A stretch of DNA of 58,930 nucleotides from Microcoleus sp. FACHB-831 (GCF_014695585.1 NZ_JACJON010000074.1:1-58930); one strand, 5' to 3'; shown: positions 36,093-45,863, numbered from the stretch's first letter. The notes: a model not told the origin generated them from the letters alone. Made by a program: numbers and translations.

Positions 36093-36548
36093 ATGCGCGT
36101 TATCATCCAGCGAGTTAATTCTTCTCAAGTTGACGTTGATGGTGTAGTCGTCGGCAAAATTGGCCGGGGGCTAAATTTGTTAGTAGGTATTGCCACAGAA
36201 GACACCGACGCTGAACTTGACTGGATGGCTCGTAAGTGTTTGGAATTGCGCTTATTTCCAGATGCAGAAAGCGGTACTGGTCGCTGGGAGAAATCAGTTC
36301 AAGAAATTGGCGGCGAGTTGTTGGTAATTAGCCAGTTTACTCTCTACGGCGATTGCCGCAAAGGTCGCCGCCCATCTTTTGATAAGTCAGCTGCACCTGA
36401 AATTGCTAAAGAATTATACGATCGCTTTGTGGATAAGTTGCGTCAAAGTGGTTTAAGGGTAGAAACTGGTCAATTTGGCGCGATGATGCAGGTGTCGATT
36501 GAAAATGATGGCCCCGTTACCTTGCTGTTAGAGAGGGAGGCAATATAG
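36093..36548 (+). CDS. dtd: D-aminoacyl-tRNA deacylase
   Basis: A 151-residue DTD that hydrolyses D-amino acids wrongly attached to tRNA. The family motifs are clear: [34 protein letters not shown] with the catalytic region, and the cross-subunit GP motif in [10 protein letters not shown]. The start fits the family exactly despite the lack of a ribosome-binding site next to the hairpin. Confidence 0.97.
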   Translation: MRVIIQRVNSSQVDVDGVVVGKIGRGLNLLVGIATEDTDAELDWMARKCLELRLFPDAESGTGRWEKSVQEIGGELLVISQFTLYGDCRKGRRPSFDKSAAPEIAKELYDRFVDKLRQSGLRVETGQFGAMMQVSIENDGPVTLLLEREAI

Positions 36549-36732
36549 TAGTATATTTGGAAATTAAAGTTTGCAGCGATCGCCATAATTTTTATTATCT
36601 TCTGGCAACCTTACAAACTAAATATAAATAACAATTAAATTTTTTAATTAAATTGGAAAGGGGTATCTACCTAAGATAGGCATTGAATTACAAACATTGA
36701 GTTACAAATTGAGTTTGTAATTAATTGTCAGC

Positions 36733-37191
36733 TCAACAAACACCATTCCGGACACTACCATCCGGCATGATAGTTTCGCAGAAAATGGCTCCGTCCATTA
36801 CAGCATTAAGCTCAGCACCGCTCAGATCGGCATAGCTCAGGTTGGCATTAATGAAAGTGACTTCATCCAGAATGGCACCTCTGAATTTGACATGGCTGAG
36901 ATTGGCACCTTCGAGAGAAGTTTGACCCAGCCTAGCACCACTCAAGTCAGCAGCCTCCAGATTAGCCCCTCTCAAATAAGCCTCCTCGAACGCCGCTCCT
37001 CTCAAGTTGGCACCAGTGAAATCGGCATCCTCAAGGTTGGCACCTTGGAAGTTAGCACCTGGGAGATGGGCGTAGTTGAAATGGGCATGCCTGAGATCCT
37101 TCTCCGGCAGATTGACACCCGGCATGCGGAATCTAGGGAACTCCAAGATGCCAGCTTCGTAGCGCTTTCGGAATTCTTCAAGGCCGTTCAT
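36733..37191 (-). CDS. Pentapeptide-repeat protein
   Basis: A 152-residue pentapeptide-repeat protein. Repeats (ANFQGANLED, ADFTGANLRG, ANLEAADLSG and so on) run from about residue 30 to 130. The N-terminus MNGLEEFRKRYEAGILEF resembles other cyanobacterial pentapeptide starts. The open frame goes 75 codons further to a TTG, but that part encodes a fragment of an unrelated protein. I place the start at 37191, which has AGGAG four bases upstream. The end, IMPDGSVRNGVC, is a common closing motif of this class. Confidence 0.82.
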   Translation of the reverse strand: MNGLEEFRKRYEAGILEFPRFRMPGVNLPEKDLRHAHFNYAHLPGANFQGANLEDADFTGANLRGAAFEEAYLRGANLEAADLSGARLGQTSLEGANLSHVKFRGAILDEVTFINANLSYADLSGAELNAVMDGAIFCETIMPDGSVRNGVC

Positions 37192-37479
37192 AACTCTCCT
37201 CTTGATTCCGTTTACACTATCAACAATAGCGCCCTTTCCCTCTGGAACTCCACGCGCTCCTTTTATCTGTCCCGGAACGGTGGAGGAGATGGCAGATGCG
37301 TTGGTCGCGCCGATCTCATGGTTGGCGAAGACGTAGTTATAGCCTCCGGACTCGAATAACCCCAAACCATCTGGAATTCCTGCGAAGGCGAAGGTTTTGC
37401 CATCAACTTTGGTCAAACCAGTTCGTAGATCTCCGGCAAGTAGATGGACTTAATAGCCTACGGTGAGGAGGGGGAGTAT
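37192..37479 (-). pseudogene. Remnant of a PhoX-like (DUF839) phosphatase gene
   Basis: In the frame running into the pentapeptide gene, the minus strand encodes ILPLLTVG, an in-frame stop at 37450-37452, then AFAGIPDGLGLFESGGYNYV followed by FANHEIG. The pattern LLTVG ... GIPDGLG ... NHE.G ... GARG is that of PhoX-like/DUF839 proteins. The stop, the missing rest of the protein and the abrupt switch to pentapeptide sequence mark it as a decayed fragment. Confidence 0.6.
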
Positions 37480-37833
37480 TTCTTAGCCGCCGTTGCCAGG
37501 AACGTTGGTGACTTAGGGATTAATGAACTCAGCCGCTCTCGAATCCTACAAAGGCTGGCTTAAGCAAAGGCAATCAAAAGGATAACAACCTTCTAAATGC
37601 CTTGATCTTCATCAAAGCTTCACAAAAGATAAAGATGGGGTTATTCAACACAAGTACAAAGTTAAGGCTCAAAGCCGCTTTAGATAAAAGCTTGGCAGCA
37701 CGAGCTGTTAAAACTAAGCCGCTTCAGCCACCCGGTTTAAGCCTGGGATATAGATTAAGATTCTCTAAACACCTTGGTTCCCTATGATGGGAAGATATTA
37801 AAATACCCCTTTCTAAACTTTCATTACAGAAGC
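37480..37833. other. Spacer upstream of psb28
   Basis: The 354 bases hold short open frames in several registers without family resemblance. Some may be further decay of the PhoX-like remnant. The psb28 promoter must be here, but no strong consensus was picked out. Confidence 0.4.
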
Positions 37834-38169
37834 ATGGCTGATATTCAGTTTTCCCGAGGTATCAACGAAGAAGTCATTCCCGATGTGCGCCTGACTCGCT
37901 CTCGCGATGGCAACCAAAGTACGGCGACGTTTTATTTCCAAAATCCCCAAGCGTTGAGCAGCACCAGCACCGCAGAAGTCACTGGTATGTACATGGTTGA
38001 TGAAGAAGGGGAAATAGTGACGCGGGAAGTAAAGGCCAAATTTATCAACGGTCAGCCTGAAGCGCTAGAAGTGTTTTACCTGATGAATTCCTCAGAGGAC
38101 TGGGATAGGTTCATGCGTTTTATGGAACGCTATGCGGAAAAGCATGGTTTAGGCTTGAGCAAGTCTTAA
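37834..38169 (+). CDS. psb28: Photosystem II assembly factor Psb28
   Basis: A 111-residue soluble protein that binds the cytoplasmic face of photosystem II assembly intermediates containing CP47. The sequence [20 protein letters not shown], then TATFYFQNP and the [19 protein letters not shown] block, match Psb28 closely. The open frame starts 20 codons earlier, but the conserved N-terminus fixes the ATG at 37834. moaB follows 69 bases downstream in the same direction. Confidence 0.96.
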   Translation: MADIQFSRGINEEVIPDVRLTRSRDGNQSTATFYFQNPQALSSTSTAEVTGMYMVDEEGEIVTREVKAKFINGQPEALEVFYLMNSSEDWDRFMRFMERYAEKHGLGLSKS

Positions 38170-38238
38170 GTGAAAATTGCGAGTGGGGCATGGTTATTGG
38201 TGGCGATAAACGGATAACTAAAAACGGACAACGCACAG

Positions 38239-38742
38239 ATGACACACCAGCCTCACCCCGATCCAGTTGGAATGACAGTTAGTTGCGCTATCATTACCGT
38301 CAGCGATACGCGCACGGAAGAAACCGACAAGTCAGGTCAGCTGCTGCGACAGTTACTCGTAGATGCGGGTCATTCTGTGGGAGCGTACACCATTATTAAA
38401 GATGAACCAGAGCAAATTCGAGCGCTGCTGGAAAATCTAGGCACGCGCCCGGATATAGATGCGTTGATTTTTAACGGGGGCACGGGTATAGCGCCTCGCG
38501 ATACTACCTACGATGCGATAGAAGGCGCTTTATCTAAGGTATTGCCTGGATTTGGAGAGTTATTCAGGTTTTTGAGTTATCAAGAAATTGGAACGAGGGC
38601 GATCGCATCGAGGGCGATCGCGGGAGTTTATCAACACAAGCTCGTCTTCTCGATTCCCGGTTCTAGCAACGCCGTTAAACTCGCCGTACAAAAACTGATT
38701 TTGCCAGAACTAGCCCACCTAGTAAGCCAAATTAGGGGCTGA
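38239..38742 (+). CDS. moaB: Molybdopterin adenylyltransferase-type protein MoaB
   Basis: A 167-residue MoaB/MogA-fold protein for molybdenum cofactor synthesis. Motifs: [16 protein letters not shown] at the start of the fold, [17 protein letters not shown] in the binding site, and [15 protein letters not shown] near the end. Two HIP1 sites occur inside the gene (around 38598 and 38616). It is probably monocistronic or follows psb28. Confidence 0.94.
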   Translation: MTHQPHPDPVGMTVSCAIITVSDTRTEETDKSGQLLRQLLVDAGHSVGAYTIIKDEPEQIRALLENLGTRPDIDALIFNGGTGIAPRDTTYDAIEGALSKVLPGFGELFRFLSYQEIGTRAIASRAIAGVYQHKLVFSIPGSSNAVKLAVQKLILPELAHLVSQIRG

Positions 38743-38780
38743 TACAATTTTGGATTGGTTATCTCAAATAGCCCCGCAGC

Positions 38781-38810
38781 AAAAAAATAGGGTGAGCAGT
38801 GCCCACCCTA
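38781..38810 (-). terminator. Terminator of the C-terminal processing protease gene
   Basis: The hairpin TAGGGTG / CACCCTA (38788-38810), read on the minus strand, is followed by seven T. It belongs to the same hairpin family as 19755-19777. Confidence 0.75.
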
Positions 38811-38842
38811 CAATTTAATGAAATTAAGAATCTAAACTCGCT

Positions 38843-40153
38843 CTAGCGCGTGCTTACTGAGGGAACCTTTTGAGGTAAATTTGGGCGTGCAAGGCCAGAG
38901 CTTGCCAGATCGGCGATCGCGCGGGCATATTGAGGATCTTCCTTAGTGGCGAGCCAGTTTGGTGTAACTGATAGACGCTTTTTATCTGCGTCTGTCAAGT
39001 CAATCTTGACATCAGGAGTAACACCCTTGTGGCTAATATCAGTTCCTTTCGGCGTGTAGTAGTGGGCAATAGTCACAGCTAAACCCGATCCATCTGATAA
39101 AGAATGGACAGATTGCACTAAAGCTTTACCAAAAGTTTGAGAACCGACAATTTTAGCGCGTCCGTTGTCCTTAAGCGCACCGCTGAGAATCTCGCTAGCA
39201 CTAGCGGAGTTACCGTCTACCAACACAGCCAAAGGCAGTTTCGTCAGCTGCGTGTTATTTGCCTTAAATTCCTCGTCGGCTCCTTTGCGGTCTACCGTGC
39301 GGACGATGGAACCTTTGTCCATCCACATCTTGGCAATTTCAATACTAGAGTGCAATAAACCGCCTGGGTTTCCCCGCAGGTCTAACACAAAAGCATCTAC
39401 TTTCTGGTCGGAGAGCTTTTTGATCGCCTGACGCATTTGCGGAGCGGCGTGAGAACTAAACTCATTCAAGCGGATGTAACCAACTTTTAGCGAACCTTCC
39501 TGCTTGACCGATGACCGGACTGTAGCGATTTCAATATTTGCCCGCGTCAGTGCAAGATCAAACTCGCCTTTTTCTTCTCGTGATAGTTTAAGGTTAACTT
39601 TAGTACCTGCCGTACCCCGAATCAGCTTCGCGGCAGCTTCGACGCTCATCCCGTTTGTCGATTTGCCATCAATGGCGATAATTTTATCTCCTGGCTTGAT
39701 CCCGGCTTTAATGGCTGGTGAATTTTCAATAGGTTCAACAACCGTGAGAGCTTTAGTTTTATCGTTAAGTTCCAAGCGCAGACCAATTCCAGACAGTTCC
39801 CCGGAAGTTTGGCTAGTGAGTGCTTCAAACTGTTTGGGATCCATGAAGCGGGTGTAAGGATCTCCCAGTCTCTCTAGCGCATTGCGGAGAGCTGTGTAAG
39901 CTTGTTCGCGGGAGGTGTAGTTCTTGCCCAACAACTCTTGACGAGCTTTTTGCCAATCTACCTGATTAAAGGTGCCATCGACATACTCGCGGTTGACAAT
40001 TTGCCATGCTTGATCGACAACGGCTTTGGGGCTATCCTGCAATGCGGCCATGACGGCTCGACAGCCGACCAAAGAAACAGCGGCTGTGGCTGCGATCGCT
40101 CCACCAAAGAGTACACCTTTACTCAAGTGGAAATGTTTTGGGGATTGGTTCAT
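38843..40153 (-). CDS. C-terminal processing peptidase, S41 family
   Basis: A 436-residue S41 tail-specific protease. The N-terminal hydrophobic stretch ends VSLVGC, so it may be a lipoprotein with cysteine 31. A helical region and a PDZ domain follow (SGIGLRLELNDKT to LKLSREEKG). The catalytic serine lies in VDGNSASASEILSGAL and the lysine in SQTFGKALVQ. Cyanobacteria have several paralogues. CtpA matures the D1 protein; this one looks closer to the CtpB group, but that subdivision is uncertain from eye alone. Confidence 0.9.
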   Translation of the reverse strand: MNQSPKHFHLSKGVLFGGAIAATAAVSLVGCRAVMAALQDSPKAVVDQAWQIVNREYVDGTFNQVDWQKARQELLGKNYTSREQAYTALRNALERLGDPYTRFMDPKQFEALTSQTSGELSGIGLRLELNDKTKALTVVEPIENSPAIKAGIKPGDKIIAIDGKSTNGMSVEAAAKLIRGTAGTKVNLKLSREEKGEFDLALTRANIEIATVRSSVKQEGSLKVGYIRLNEFSSHAAPQMRQAIKKLSDQKVDAFVLDLRGNPGGLLHSSIEIAKMWMDKGSIVRTVDRKGADEEFKANNTQLTKLPLAVLVDGNSASASEILSGALKDNGRAKIVGSQTFGKALVQSVHSLSDGSGLAVTIAHYYTPKGTDISHKGVTPDVKIDLTDADKKRLSVTPNWLATKEDPQYARAIADLASSGLARPNLPQKVPSVSTR

Positions 40154-40754
40154 GGATGGTGGCTAAAAGGGGATTGCTATGACTCAGATCAACATTTATG
40201 GTCAGCTTTGGTCAGTCGAGCGCGACACCCCGCGACGGAATTTTACACTCACCCGACCTTGCTGCTACAGTACCGCATGACGACTAAAACAAACTATAGC
40301 AGTACAACAAAAATAACAGCACCAGTTTGGAGACGAGGGAAGCATTAGTGGAATTTTTAGCACAGGCTATCTTTCTTCCTTGTAAACGAATGTTTTGTTA
40401 GCACATTTTTTAAAAGTACGCCAACCACTCATCCACCACAACTAAGCTGAGATTTTAAACCCAGGCTCTGCTATTTCGTCGCTAACCTTAAAGATGCAGC
40501 GACTACCTCACTCTTCACTAACCAGCAGGCTATTTATGCCAGCTTGTACTAGCTTCAAGATACCGATCTTGATAATCAAGGCTACAGTAATTTTGTGCCA
40601 GTTTCCTCAGTGTCATTACGGGTATGTCAATAATATACAAACAGAATAGTGTACTTTCACGGATGAATGCCGCAAGTAGTAAGATGAATTAACAAATAAT
40701 TCATACTTTATCTATGATAGTTCTTCACGAATGGGCTAGTTTCTCCGGATAACC
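40154..40754. other. 601-base spacer with no recognised gene
   Basis: The spacer between the divergent protease and YdcF-like genes has only short frames, none with a convincing start site or family match. AT content rises towards 40620-40740. Confidence 0.5.
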
Positions 40755-41438
40755 ATGAGATATGCAGCCAAAATAACTGCCATTGCCCTATCGAAGTTAA
40801 AGCTACGGTGGGTACACTTCTTGGTTGGTGGTATAGGAATACTTCTTGGAATCTGGCTTTCTATTAATACTTTAACTTTGCTGTCTAGGGCTGAGTCACC
40901 CATTGATGCTTTTTTCGTACTGGGGGGTAGCATCCGCCGGGAATTATACGTCGCCCAGCTAGCCAAAAACTATCCCCAGATGCCTATTTTGATTTCTCAA
41001 GGATCTAAAGATCCCTGCATCTGGCTAATTTTTCAGCGCGAAAATGCTCCCCTAGAGCGGGTAGTTCTGGAAAAGTGTGCTAACTCTACTTTTAGCAATT
41101 TTTACTATGGATTGCCAATTCTCCAAAAGTGGGGTGTGCGTAAGGTGAAACTAATTACTTCCTCCTCCCATCTACCACGCGCTGAGTGGATGGCTAAGAT
41201 TATCTTAGGCGCGTCGGGTATTTGGGTAGAGCCAGATATTGTTATAGAGCAAGGCATCCCCGGTAATGGCGAGTCGTTACTCAAGACTGGTTTGGATTTA
41301 ACTCGCAGCTTGCTATGGGCGGTACTGAGTCAGGTTTACCAGCCCAACTGCTCCAATTTGGCTAAGCTTGCAGATGTCGATATGCAATATTGGCAAGATC
41401 GAGGCTTTCATTGCGAACACCAAGCTAATTTGGAATGA
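40755..41438 (+). CDS. YdcF/ElyC-like DUF218 membrane-anchored protein
   Basis: A 227-residue protein with one N-terminal membrane helix (FLVGGIGILLGIWLSINTLTLL). A DUF218 domain follows: DAFFVLGGSIRRELYVA at the nucleotide-like site and LITSSSHLPRAEWMA towards the end. The family includes YdcF and ElyC, the latter linked to envelope integrity in Escherichia coli. The role here is not known. It is monocistronic. Confidence 0.85.
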   Translation: MRYAAKITAIALSKLKLRWVHFLVGGIGILLGIWLSINTLTLLSRAESPIDAFFVLGGSIRRELYVAQLAKNYPQMPILISQGSKDPCIWLIFQRENAPLERVVLEKCANSTFSNFYYGLPILQKWGVRKVKLITSSSHLPRAEWMAKIILGASGIWVEPDIVIEQGIPGNGESLLKTGLDLTRSLLWAVLSQVYQPNCSNLAKLADVDMQYWQDRGFHCEHQANLE

Positions 41439-41794
41439 AGCTATTGATTTTCTTAGCAAGCTTTTTTTAACCGTGCTAGCGTAGCTCCTAAAACAGTTAA
41501 GTTAGATGATTTAGAAACAGCATTAGGCTCTGGGATAATTGTTTATATATTTTATAATTAACGTCGCTCCTATAATTAGAGAGCCAATGATTATTTTAGT
41601 AGCGATCGCTCAAGGAAATGCTATAGCGGTTAGCACTTTTATCCATATGTTCCCTCGTTAAGAAAAATCTTTGCACATATATCTTGAAATTGAGAATTGC
41701 TATATTCAGTATTAAACGTAATAAAGCTGAATATCAGCGTTTCTAGGTAAGCTTTATGAAATATTTATGAAATAATCTTAAAGACAAACACCTG
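41439..41794. other. 356-base spacer between the YdcF-like gene and recJ
   Basis: No gene is recognised. A start-less frame encodes NRASVAPKTVKLDDLETALG near 41469-41530, but it is too short to identify. AT-rich sequence dominates between 41540 and 41790. Confidence 0.45.
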
Positions 41795-44209
41795 TTATAC
41801 CTCGCTTGCTATGGTTTGGTGCGTCATGGCTTGCAGCGTAGAAAGAGGAACTTGATAGAAATACTGACGTATAAATTGTTCTTCGCGGACGGCTGCTAAA
41901 AATTGGGAAGGGTGAGGAGAGTTATGAGTTTCTAGAGACGGCGATTTATCGCATCTTGAATTTTGAATTGTTAATTCTTCAGTGTGTACTTCGGATAAAT
42001 TACTTGTTACCTCAAAACCGAGATGAGAAAGAGCTTGTAGTCCCATACGGAGAGCGCGATCGCTTATGCCTAACTTTTCGTGGAGTTGAGCTAGGGTAGC
42101 CGATGAACCAGTGCGAGCGAGATATTTAGCAATTCCTATTAGCTGCTGCCAAATTTCCGTTGGCGAGTTAATTTCGGGTGGTGGATAAGCGATCGCTAGT
42201 TTCTGATTTGCCGCAATTGCCCGTCTAAACCACATTTGTAACTCATCCCAGCTACTCGGACACTCTTTTATCATTAATACTGAATAATCAGCCTCCGGGG
42301 TTTCAGCACGCCAGTCTAAAATCCAGTCCAACTGAGTAGAAGAGATACCAAATTCAGACTGGGCGCTGGGTTTGACGGCTATAAGACGGATTTCGTATCG
42401 TTTTTTGTAGGTATTAAAGTCTAATTCAGCGATCGCATCGCACCGACAATCCGCAGGCACTTCATCCTTATAATGTCCCCACCAGATACCGGGAAAGCCT
42501 ATATCTGCCGAATCATCCCAAATTTCTAATTCAGTCTTGATGTATTGAACTTTTCTACCTTTAAAATCCTGAGAATTACGATTCCAAATATTATCAAACC
42601 AGCAATTTTGGATAAGGATTTTTGGCGCTGGATTTCCCATACCGCAGGGTTCTAGTAGTTTCAGTTCCCTAAATAAATCCTTGCCTAATTCTCGCACCTT
42701 ACAAACAATATCTGCTTGCACAACTGGAAGGCCAGTATTAACATTTAACTGCTTAACTTGTTGGTTAATTGCTTGTGCAAACAGGGGAACATTTTCTACT
42801 GGAATACTTAAGCCAGCCGCCATAGGATGACCCCCAAAGCGGTGTAATAGGTGTGCTTGGTCTTTCACCAATTTATAAAGATCAATTCCATTAACCGAAC
42901 GGGCAGAACCACGCGCTAAGGCGATTTTGGATTTTGCGAGTTCCGGGCCTCTGCCTGGGAATGGGATTTTGGATTCTTCTGCATCTTGGGGGTCATCCGT
43001 ACTTAATAAAATGGTCGGTCTTCCGTATTCTTGGGCAACTTGACCAGCAACTAAACCCAATACACCAGCAGGCCATTGCTCATCTACAAGAACAATAACG
43101 CTAGTAGTTGATAAGTCTAACTGAGCTATTTTTACTTTAACTTGTTGTACGACATCTTTTTGTAAAGACTTGCGGCGGGAATTAGCTAATTCAGCATCAT
43201 AAGCTAATTCTTCACAGCGTTTTTCATCTTGGCTGGTGAGCAATTCAACGCAGAAAGAGGCATCGCCTTGGATGCGGCTGACCGCATTAATACGGGGGCC
43301 AAGTCCGAAGGAAATATCTGTCGGGCGATCGCCACTCCTTTGACACAATTCCAGTAGCTTCGCCACACCGGGGCGATTGATTTGGGATTTTGAATTTTGG
43401 GTTTTGGATTGCAGTTGCAGCCGTTCAATTCCGCGCTGTGCTAAATAACGACAATCGCCGCTTAGTTGCACTAAATCAGCAATAAGACCAATCGCCACTA
43501 AATCCAATAAACCGTCTAGAGGCTGGTTGGGGATATCCGGCAATGTTTCATAAAGCGCCTCTATTAACTTATAGGCAACTGCAACGCCAGAAAGATGATA
43601 TAGCGGATGTTCGACAGATAAATAGCGGGGGTTGATGATAGCAGTTACTGGCGGACGTTCATCTGGCAGCGTGTGGTGATCGGTGACAATTGTATCGATT
43701 CCCAAGCTGCGGGCATATTCAATTTCGCTGATATTTGTGCTGCCAGTATCGCAGGTAACAATTAATTTACATCCCTGAGAGGCAAGCAAATCAATTCCCT
43801 GGCGGTTCAAGCCGTGAGATTCAGTTAAGCGATTGGGGATGTAGTAAATTAACTGCGAATTTTTAGTAAAAAACTGTCCCAATCCGTCCCATAAAACAGA
43901 TGTTGCAGTAATGCCATCGGCGTCAAAATCTCCCCAAATGGCAACAATTTCAGCACGCGATCGCGCTTGTTGCAATCTTTCAACCGCCCAGCGCATTTCT
44001 ATCCCAAATTCAAACGCGCTTGCAGGTTTATACAAGTTCGGGTTTAAAAAACCTGGCAGTTGTTCTGCGTCTCTAATTCCACGCTGCCACAACAATTGTG
44101 CCGCATAATTACCAGATAGATCGGGCGCGTGGCGTCTTACTTCTTTAATTAACCATTCTGGCGGTTCAATTGTTGGCTGGACTTGCCACTGGGATAGTTG
44201 CTCTGACAT
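41795..44209 (-). CDS. recJ: Single-stranded-DNA exonuclease RecJ
   Basis: An 804-residue RecJ, the 5'-3' single-strand exonuclease of recombination and mismatch repair. DHH phosphoesterase motifs: AIWGDFDADGITATSVLW, VTCDTGS, DTIVTDHHTLPDE. The DHHA1 part contains HRFGGHPMAAGLSI. A long C-terminal extension of about 200 residues is usual in cyanobacterial RecJ. Three stretches look like in-frame repeat DNA: QSKTQNSKSQIN (43376-43410), EESKIPFPGRGPELAKSKIA (about 42921-42980) and NSRCDKSPSLETHN (41931-41960). None touches a catalytic motif. Confidence 0.95.
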   Translation of the reverse strand: MSEQLSQWQVQPTIEPPEWLIKEVRRHAPDLSGNYAAQLLWQRGIRDAEQLPGFLNPNLYKPASAFEFGIEMRWAVERLQQARSRAEIVAIWGDFDADGITATSVLWDGLGQFFTKNSQLIYYIPNRLTESHGLNRQGIDLLASQGCKLIVTCDTGSTNISEIEYARSLGIDTIVTDHHTLPDERPPVTAIINPRYLSVEHPLYHLSGVAVAYKLIEALYETLPDIPNQPLDGLLDLVAIGLIADLVQLSGDCRYLAQRGIERLQLQSKTQNSKSQINRPGVAKLLELCQRSGDRPTDISFGLGPRINAVSRIQGDASFCVELLTSQDEKRCEELAYDAELANSRRKSLQKDVVQQVKVKIAQLDLSTTSVIVLVDEQWPAGVLGLVAGQVAQEYGRPTILLSTDDPQDAEESKIPFPGRGPELAKSKIALARGSARSVNGIDLYKLVKDQAHLLHRFGGHPMAAGLSIPVENVPLFAQAINQQVKQLNVNTGLPVVQADIVCKVRELGKDLFRELKLLEPCGMGNPAPKILIQNCWFDNIWNRNSQDFKGRKVQYIKTELEIWDDSADIGFPGIWWGHYKDEVPADCRCDAIAELDFNTYKKRYEIRLIAVKPSAQSEFGISSTQLDWILDWRAETPEADYSVLMIKECPSSWDELQMWFRRAIAANQKLAIAYPPPEINSPTEIWQQLIGIAKYLARTGSSATLAQLHEKLGISDRALRMGLQALSHLGFEVTSNLSEVHTEELTIQNSRCDKSPSLETHNSPHPSQFLAAVREEQFIRQYFYQVPLSTLQAMTHQTIASEV
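41934..41957. repeat. Dispersed AGAGACGGCGATTTATCGC element inside recJ
   Basis: The same repeat seen in spacers at 4875, 17076 and 49151 lies here in the 3' part of recJ and is translated as CDKSPSLE. It is adjacent to a TTGAATTTTGAATT simple repeat, also in frame. Confidence 0.65.
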
Positions 44210-44287
44210 TTTAATACAGTTTTATATTTTAGATTTGGGATTGGGGAAACCATCACCAGCAGGCGTTTGCAGCGAGTATTTTAAATA

Positions 44288-44962
44288 TCAGGAGATGGGC
44301 GGTATACTCGGAGGTTCGACAGGTGGTAGGGGGGTTTCAGTAACCATTACTTTAGTAGCCGCTTCGCTGGCAATTCCTTGGGGTTGTGCAGAAGGACGAC
44401 GGCGCGATCGCTTATAAGCAGCCCTCTCAGCTTTTTCACGCTCGTAAGAAATTAGTCTCCCATAATAATCGTGCTTGCTCAAGTTCATCGACAAGAAAAT
44501 GTGCTGACGGGTATTGCCAAAACCTTTGCGGCTAAAAAACTTTACTGCTGGAATATTTGCAGGATCGGTATCAACAAGCATGAATCTCACCCCGTCTTCG
44601 ATCATTCTTTCCACTAACTTATCTACCAGCTTATCTCCTACCCCTCGGCGCTGAAAATTAGGGCTAACTCCCAGCCACATTATGTAACCATAAGTCCAAG
44701 ATGCCTTACTAATAACTGTTCCTAAAATGAAGCCTGCTAGTTGTTCGTCTATTTGGGCAACAAGACAATATTCTGGGTCTGTATTGTAAAGTCCAATTAC
44801 CTCCCATTCATCCCACGTTCTATACAAATAAGGGTACAAATCGCTGGTAAATACAGATTCGCCCAAATGGTAAACTGGCGCGAGGTCGTCAATCTCCAAG
44901 TCTCGGACAAAAACAGAGCTGTGATTGGAGTATTCTGCCTCGTGTTTATCATTGTCGGTCAT
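44288..44962 (-). CDS. GNAT family N-acetyltransferase
   Basis: A 224-residue GNAT. The acetyl-CoA site is seen as GVSPNFQRRGVGDKLVDKL and the C-terminal half of the fold as ANIPAVKFFSRKGF. The first 20 residues and the last 45 (a basic patch, then PPVEPPSIPPIS) are outside the domain and probably flexible. Related cyanobacterial proteins resemble RimI; the acceptor is not known. It is upstream of recJ in the same direction with 78 bases between. Confidence 0.88.
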   Translation of the reverse strand: MTDNDKHEAEYSNHSSVFVRDLEIDDLAPVYHLGESVFTSDLYPYLYRTWDEWEVIGLYNTDPEYCLVAQIDEQLAGFILGTVISKASWTYGYIMWLGVSPNFQRRGVGDKLVDKLVERMIEDGVRFMLVDTDPANIPAVKFFSRKGFGNTRQHIFLSMNLSKHDYYGRLISYEREKAERAAYKRSRRRPSAQPQGIASEAATKVMVTETPLPPVEPPSIPPIS

Positions 44963-44999
44963 AACTAAAAATTAGGGTGGGCACTGCCCGCTAGTAAGG

Positions 45000-45818
45000 C
45001 TACAAGGATACTTCTTGAATGTTATCTAAAGTTGAGAGCAAATTTAGATTAACAGCTTCTGCTGCTGATTCGCGATCGCGATCGCAGCGAACTGCAAAGC
45101 TACAGTTTCCACAATAACGAGAATCTTCTGCTACTTGCGGAAAGTTTTCGCCTGTCTGTTCGTAGCGTCGCAGCCAACCTGTTAACTTAGTTACCAAACT
45201 ACTTAAATCCCGTTGCGTTTGCTCGTGCTGTGTAGAATTGTAGTTAAATTTTAAGCTTTGTGGCTCAGGTTGAGACTGGACAAACCAGTAAGTCATCGAA
45301 ATTTGTTCGGGCAAATAATCGCTAGTTTCAGCTAACACGTACAAATATAGACGAGTTTGCCAATCATGTTCTAAATGTTGTCTTTTTTTGGGTTTAGGAT
45401 ACGTTTTCCAATCCAAAATTTGAGAACTTTGGGTTTCTTCAATCAACAAGTCATAAATAACTGTCAGCAAATAGCCCTGAAAATTTAAAGTTCGACAATG
45501 TTCCGCTTCGCGGAAAGTCCCAGGAATTGTTCTAAAAATTTCTGGCGCTGAACTAAACAGCGCCGTCACGCAGCTTTGTAGCTGGGCGTCTTCCTGAATT
45601 AGGGATTCTACTGGCAATCCCAACTCGCGCTGCTGCATTATCAAGTGAAAACGACTGCCCCAATTTTGCTTTTCTTGTTGTTCTGGGCTGATGGGTGAAC
45701 CTAGCTGATCGAAATATATATGTTGAAATTTTCTAGGACAAGTTTCTAGTAAATTTAGCTGACTTTGAGACAAGCGAGTGAGAGTTGTTTTCGCTGGAAT
45801 TTCAGTTAGGCTGTTCAT
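45000..45818 (-). CDS. RecB/Cas4-like PD-(D/E)XK nuclease family protein
   Basis: A 272-residue protein with the nuclease core SSQILDWKTYPKPKK (the D and K of the motif) and a following QTRLYLYVLAE helix. A cysteine at LETCPRKFQHIYF near the N-terminus and three more at YCGNCSFAVRC near the C-terminus match the 4Fe-4S arrangement of AddB, Cas4 and related enzymes. There are no cas genes nearby, so a repair role is more likely than CRISPR adaptation. It lies 37 bases upstream of the GNAT gene and may share a transcript with it and recJ. Confidence 0.88.
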   Translation of the reverse strand: MNSLTEIPAKTTLTRLSQSQLNLLETCPRKFQHIYFDQLGSPISPEQQEKQNWGSRFHLIMQQRELGLPVESLIQEDAQLQSCVTALFSSAPEIFRTIPGTFREAEHCRTLNFQGYLLTVIYDLLIEETQSSQILDWKTYPKPKKRQHLEHDWQTRLYLYVLAETSDYLPEQISMTYWFVQSQPEPQSLKFNYNSTQHEQTQRDLSSLVTKLTGWLRRYEQTGENFPQVAEDSRYCGNCSFAVRCDRDRESAAEAVNLNLLSTLDNIQEVSL

Positions 45819-45863
45819 GGTTGATTGTTCGTTTTTTGTGGCTGTAGTTTGCCCAATATTATC

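Noticed and set aside
37602-37787. 60-codon plus frame before psb28
   Set aside because: It ends just before the psb28 start region, has no ribosome site and no family features. More likely spacer.
45000-45818. Cas4 of a CRISPR system
   Set aside because: Core and cysteine pattern fit Cas4, but also AddB/RecB-like repair nucleases, and no cas1, cas2 or array is nearby. Its neighbours are recJ and a GNAT.
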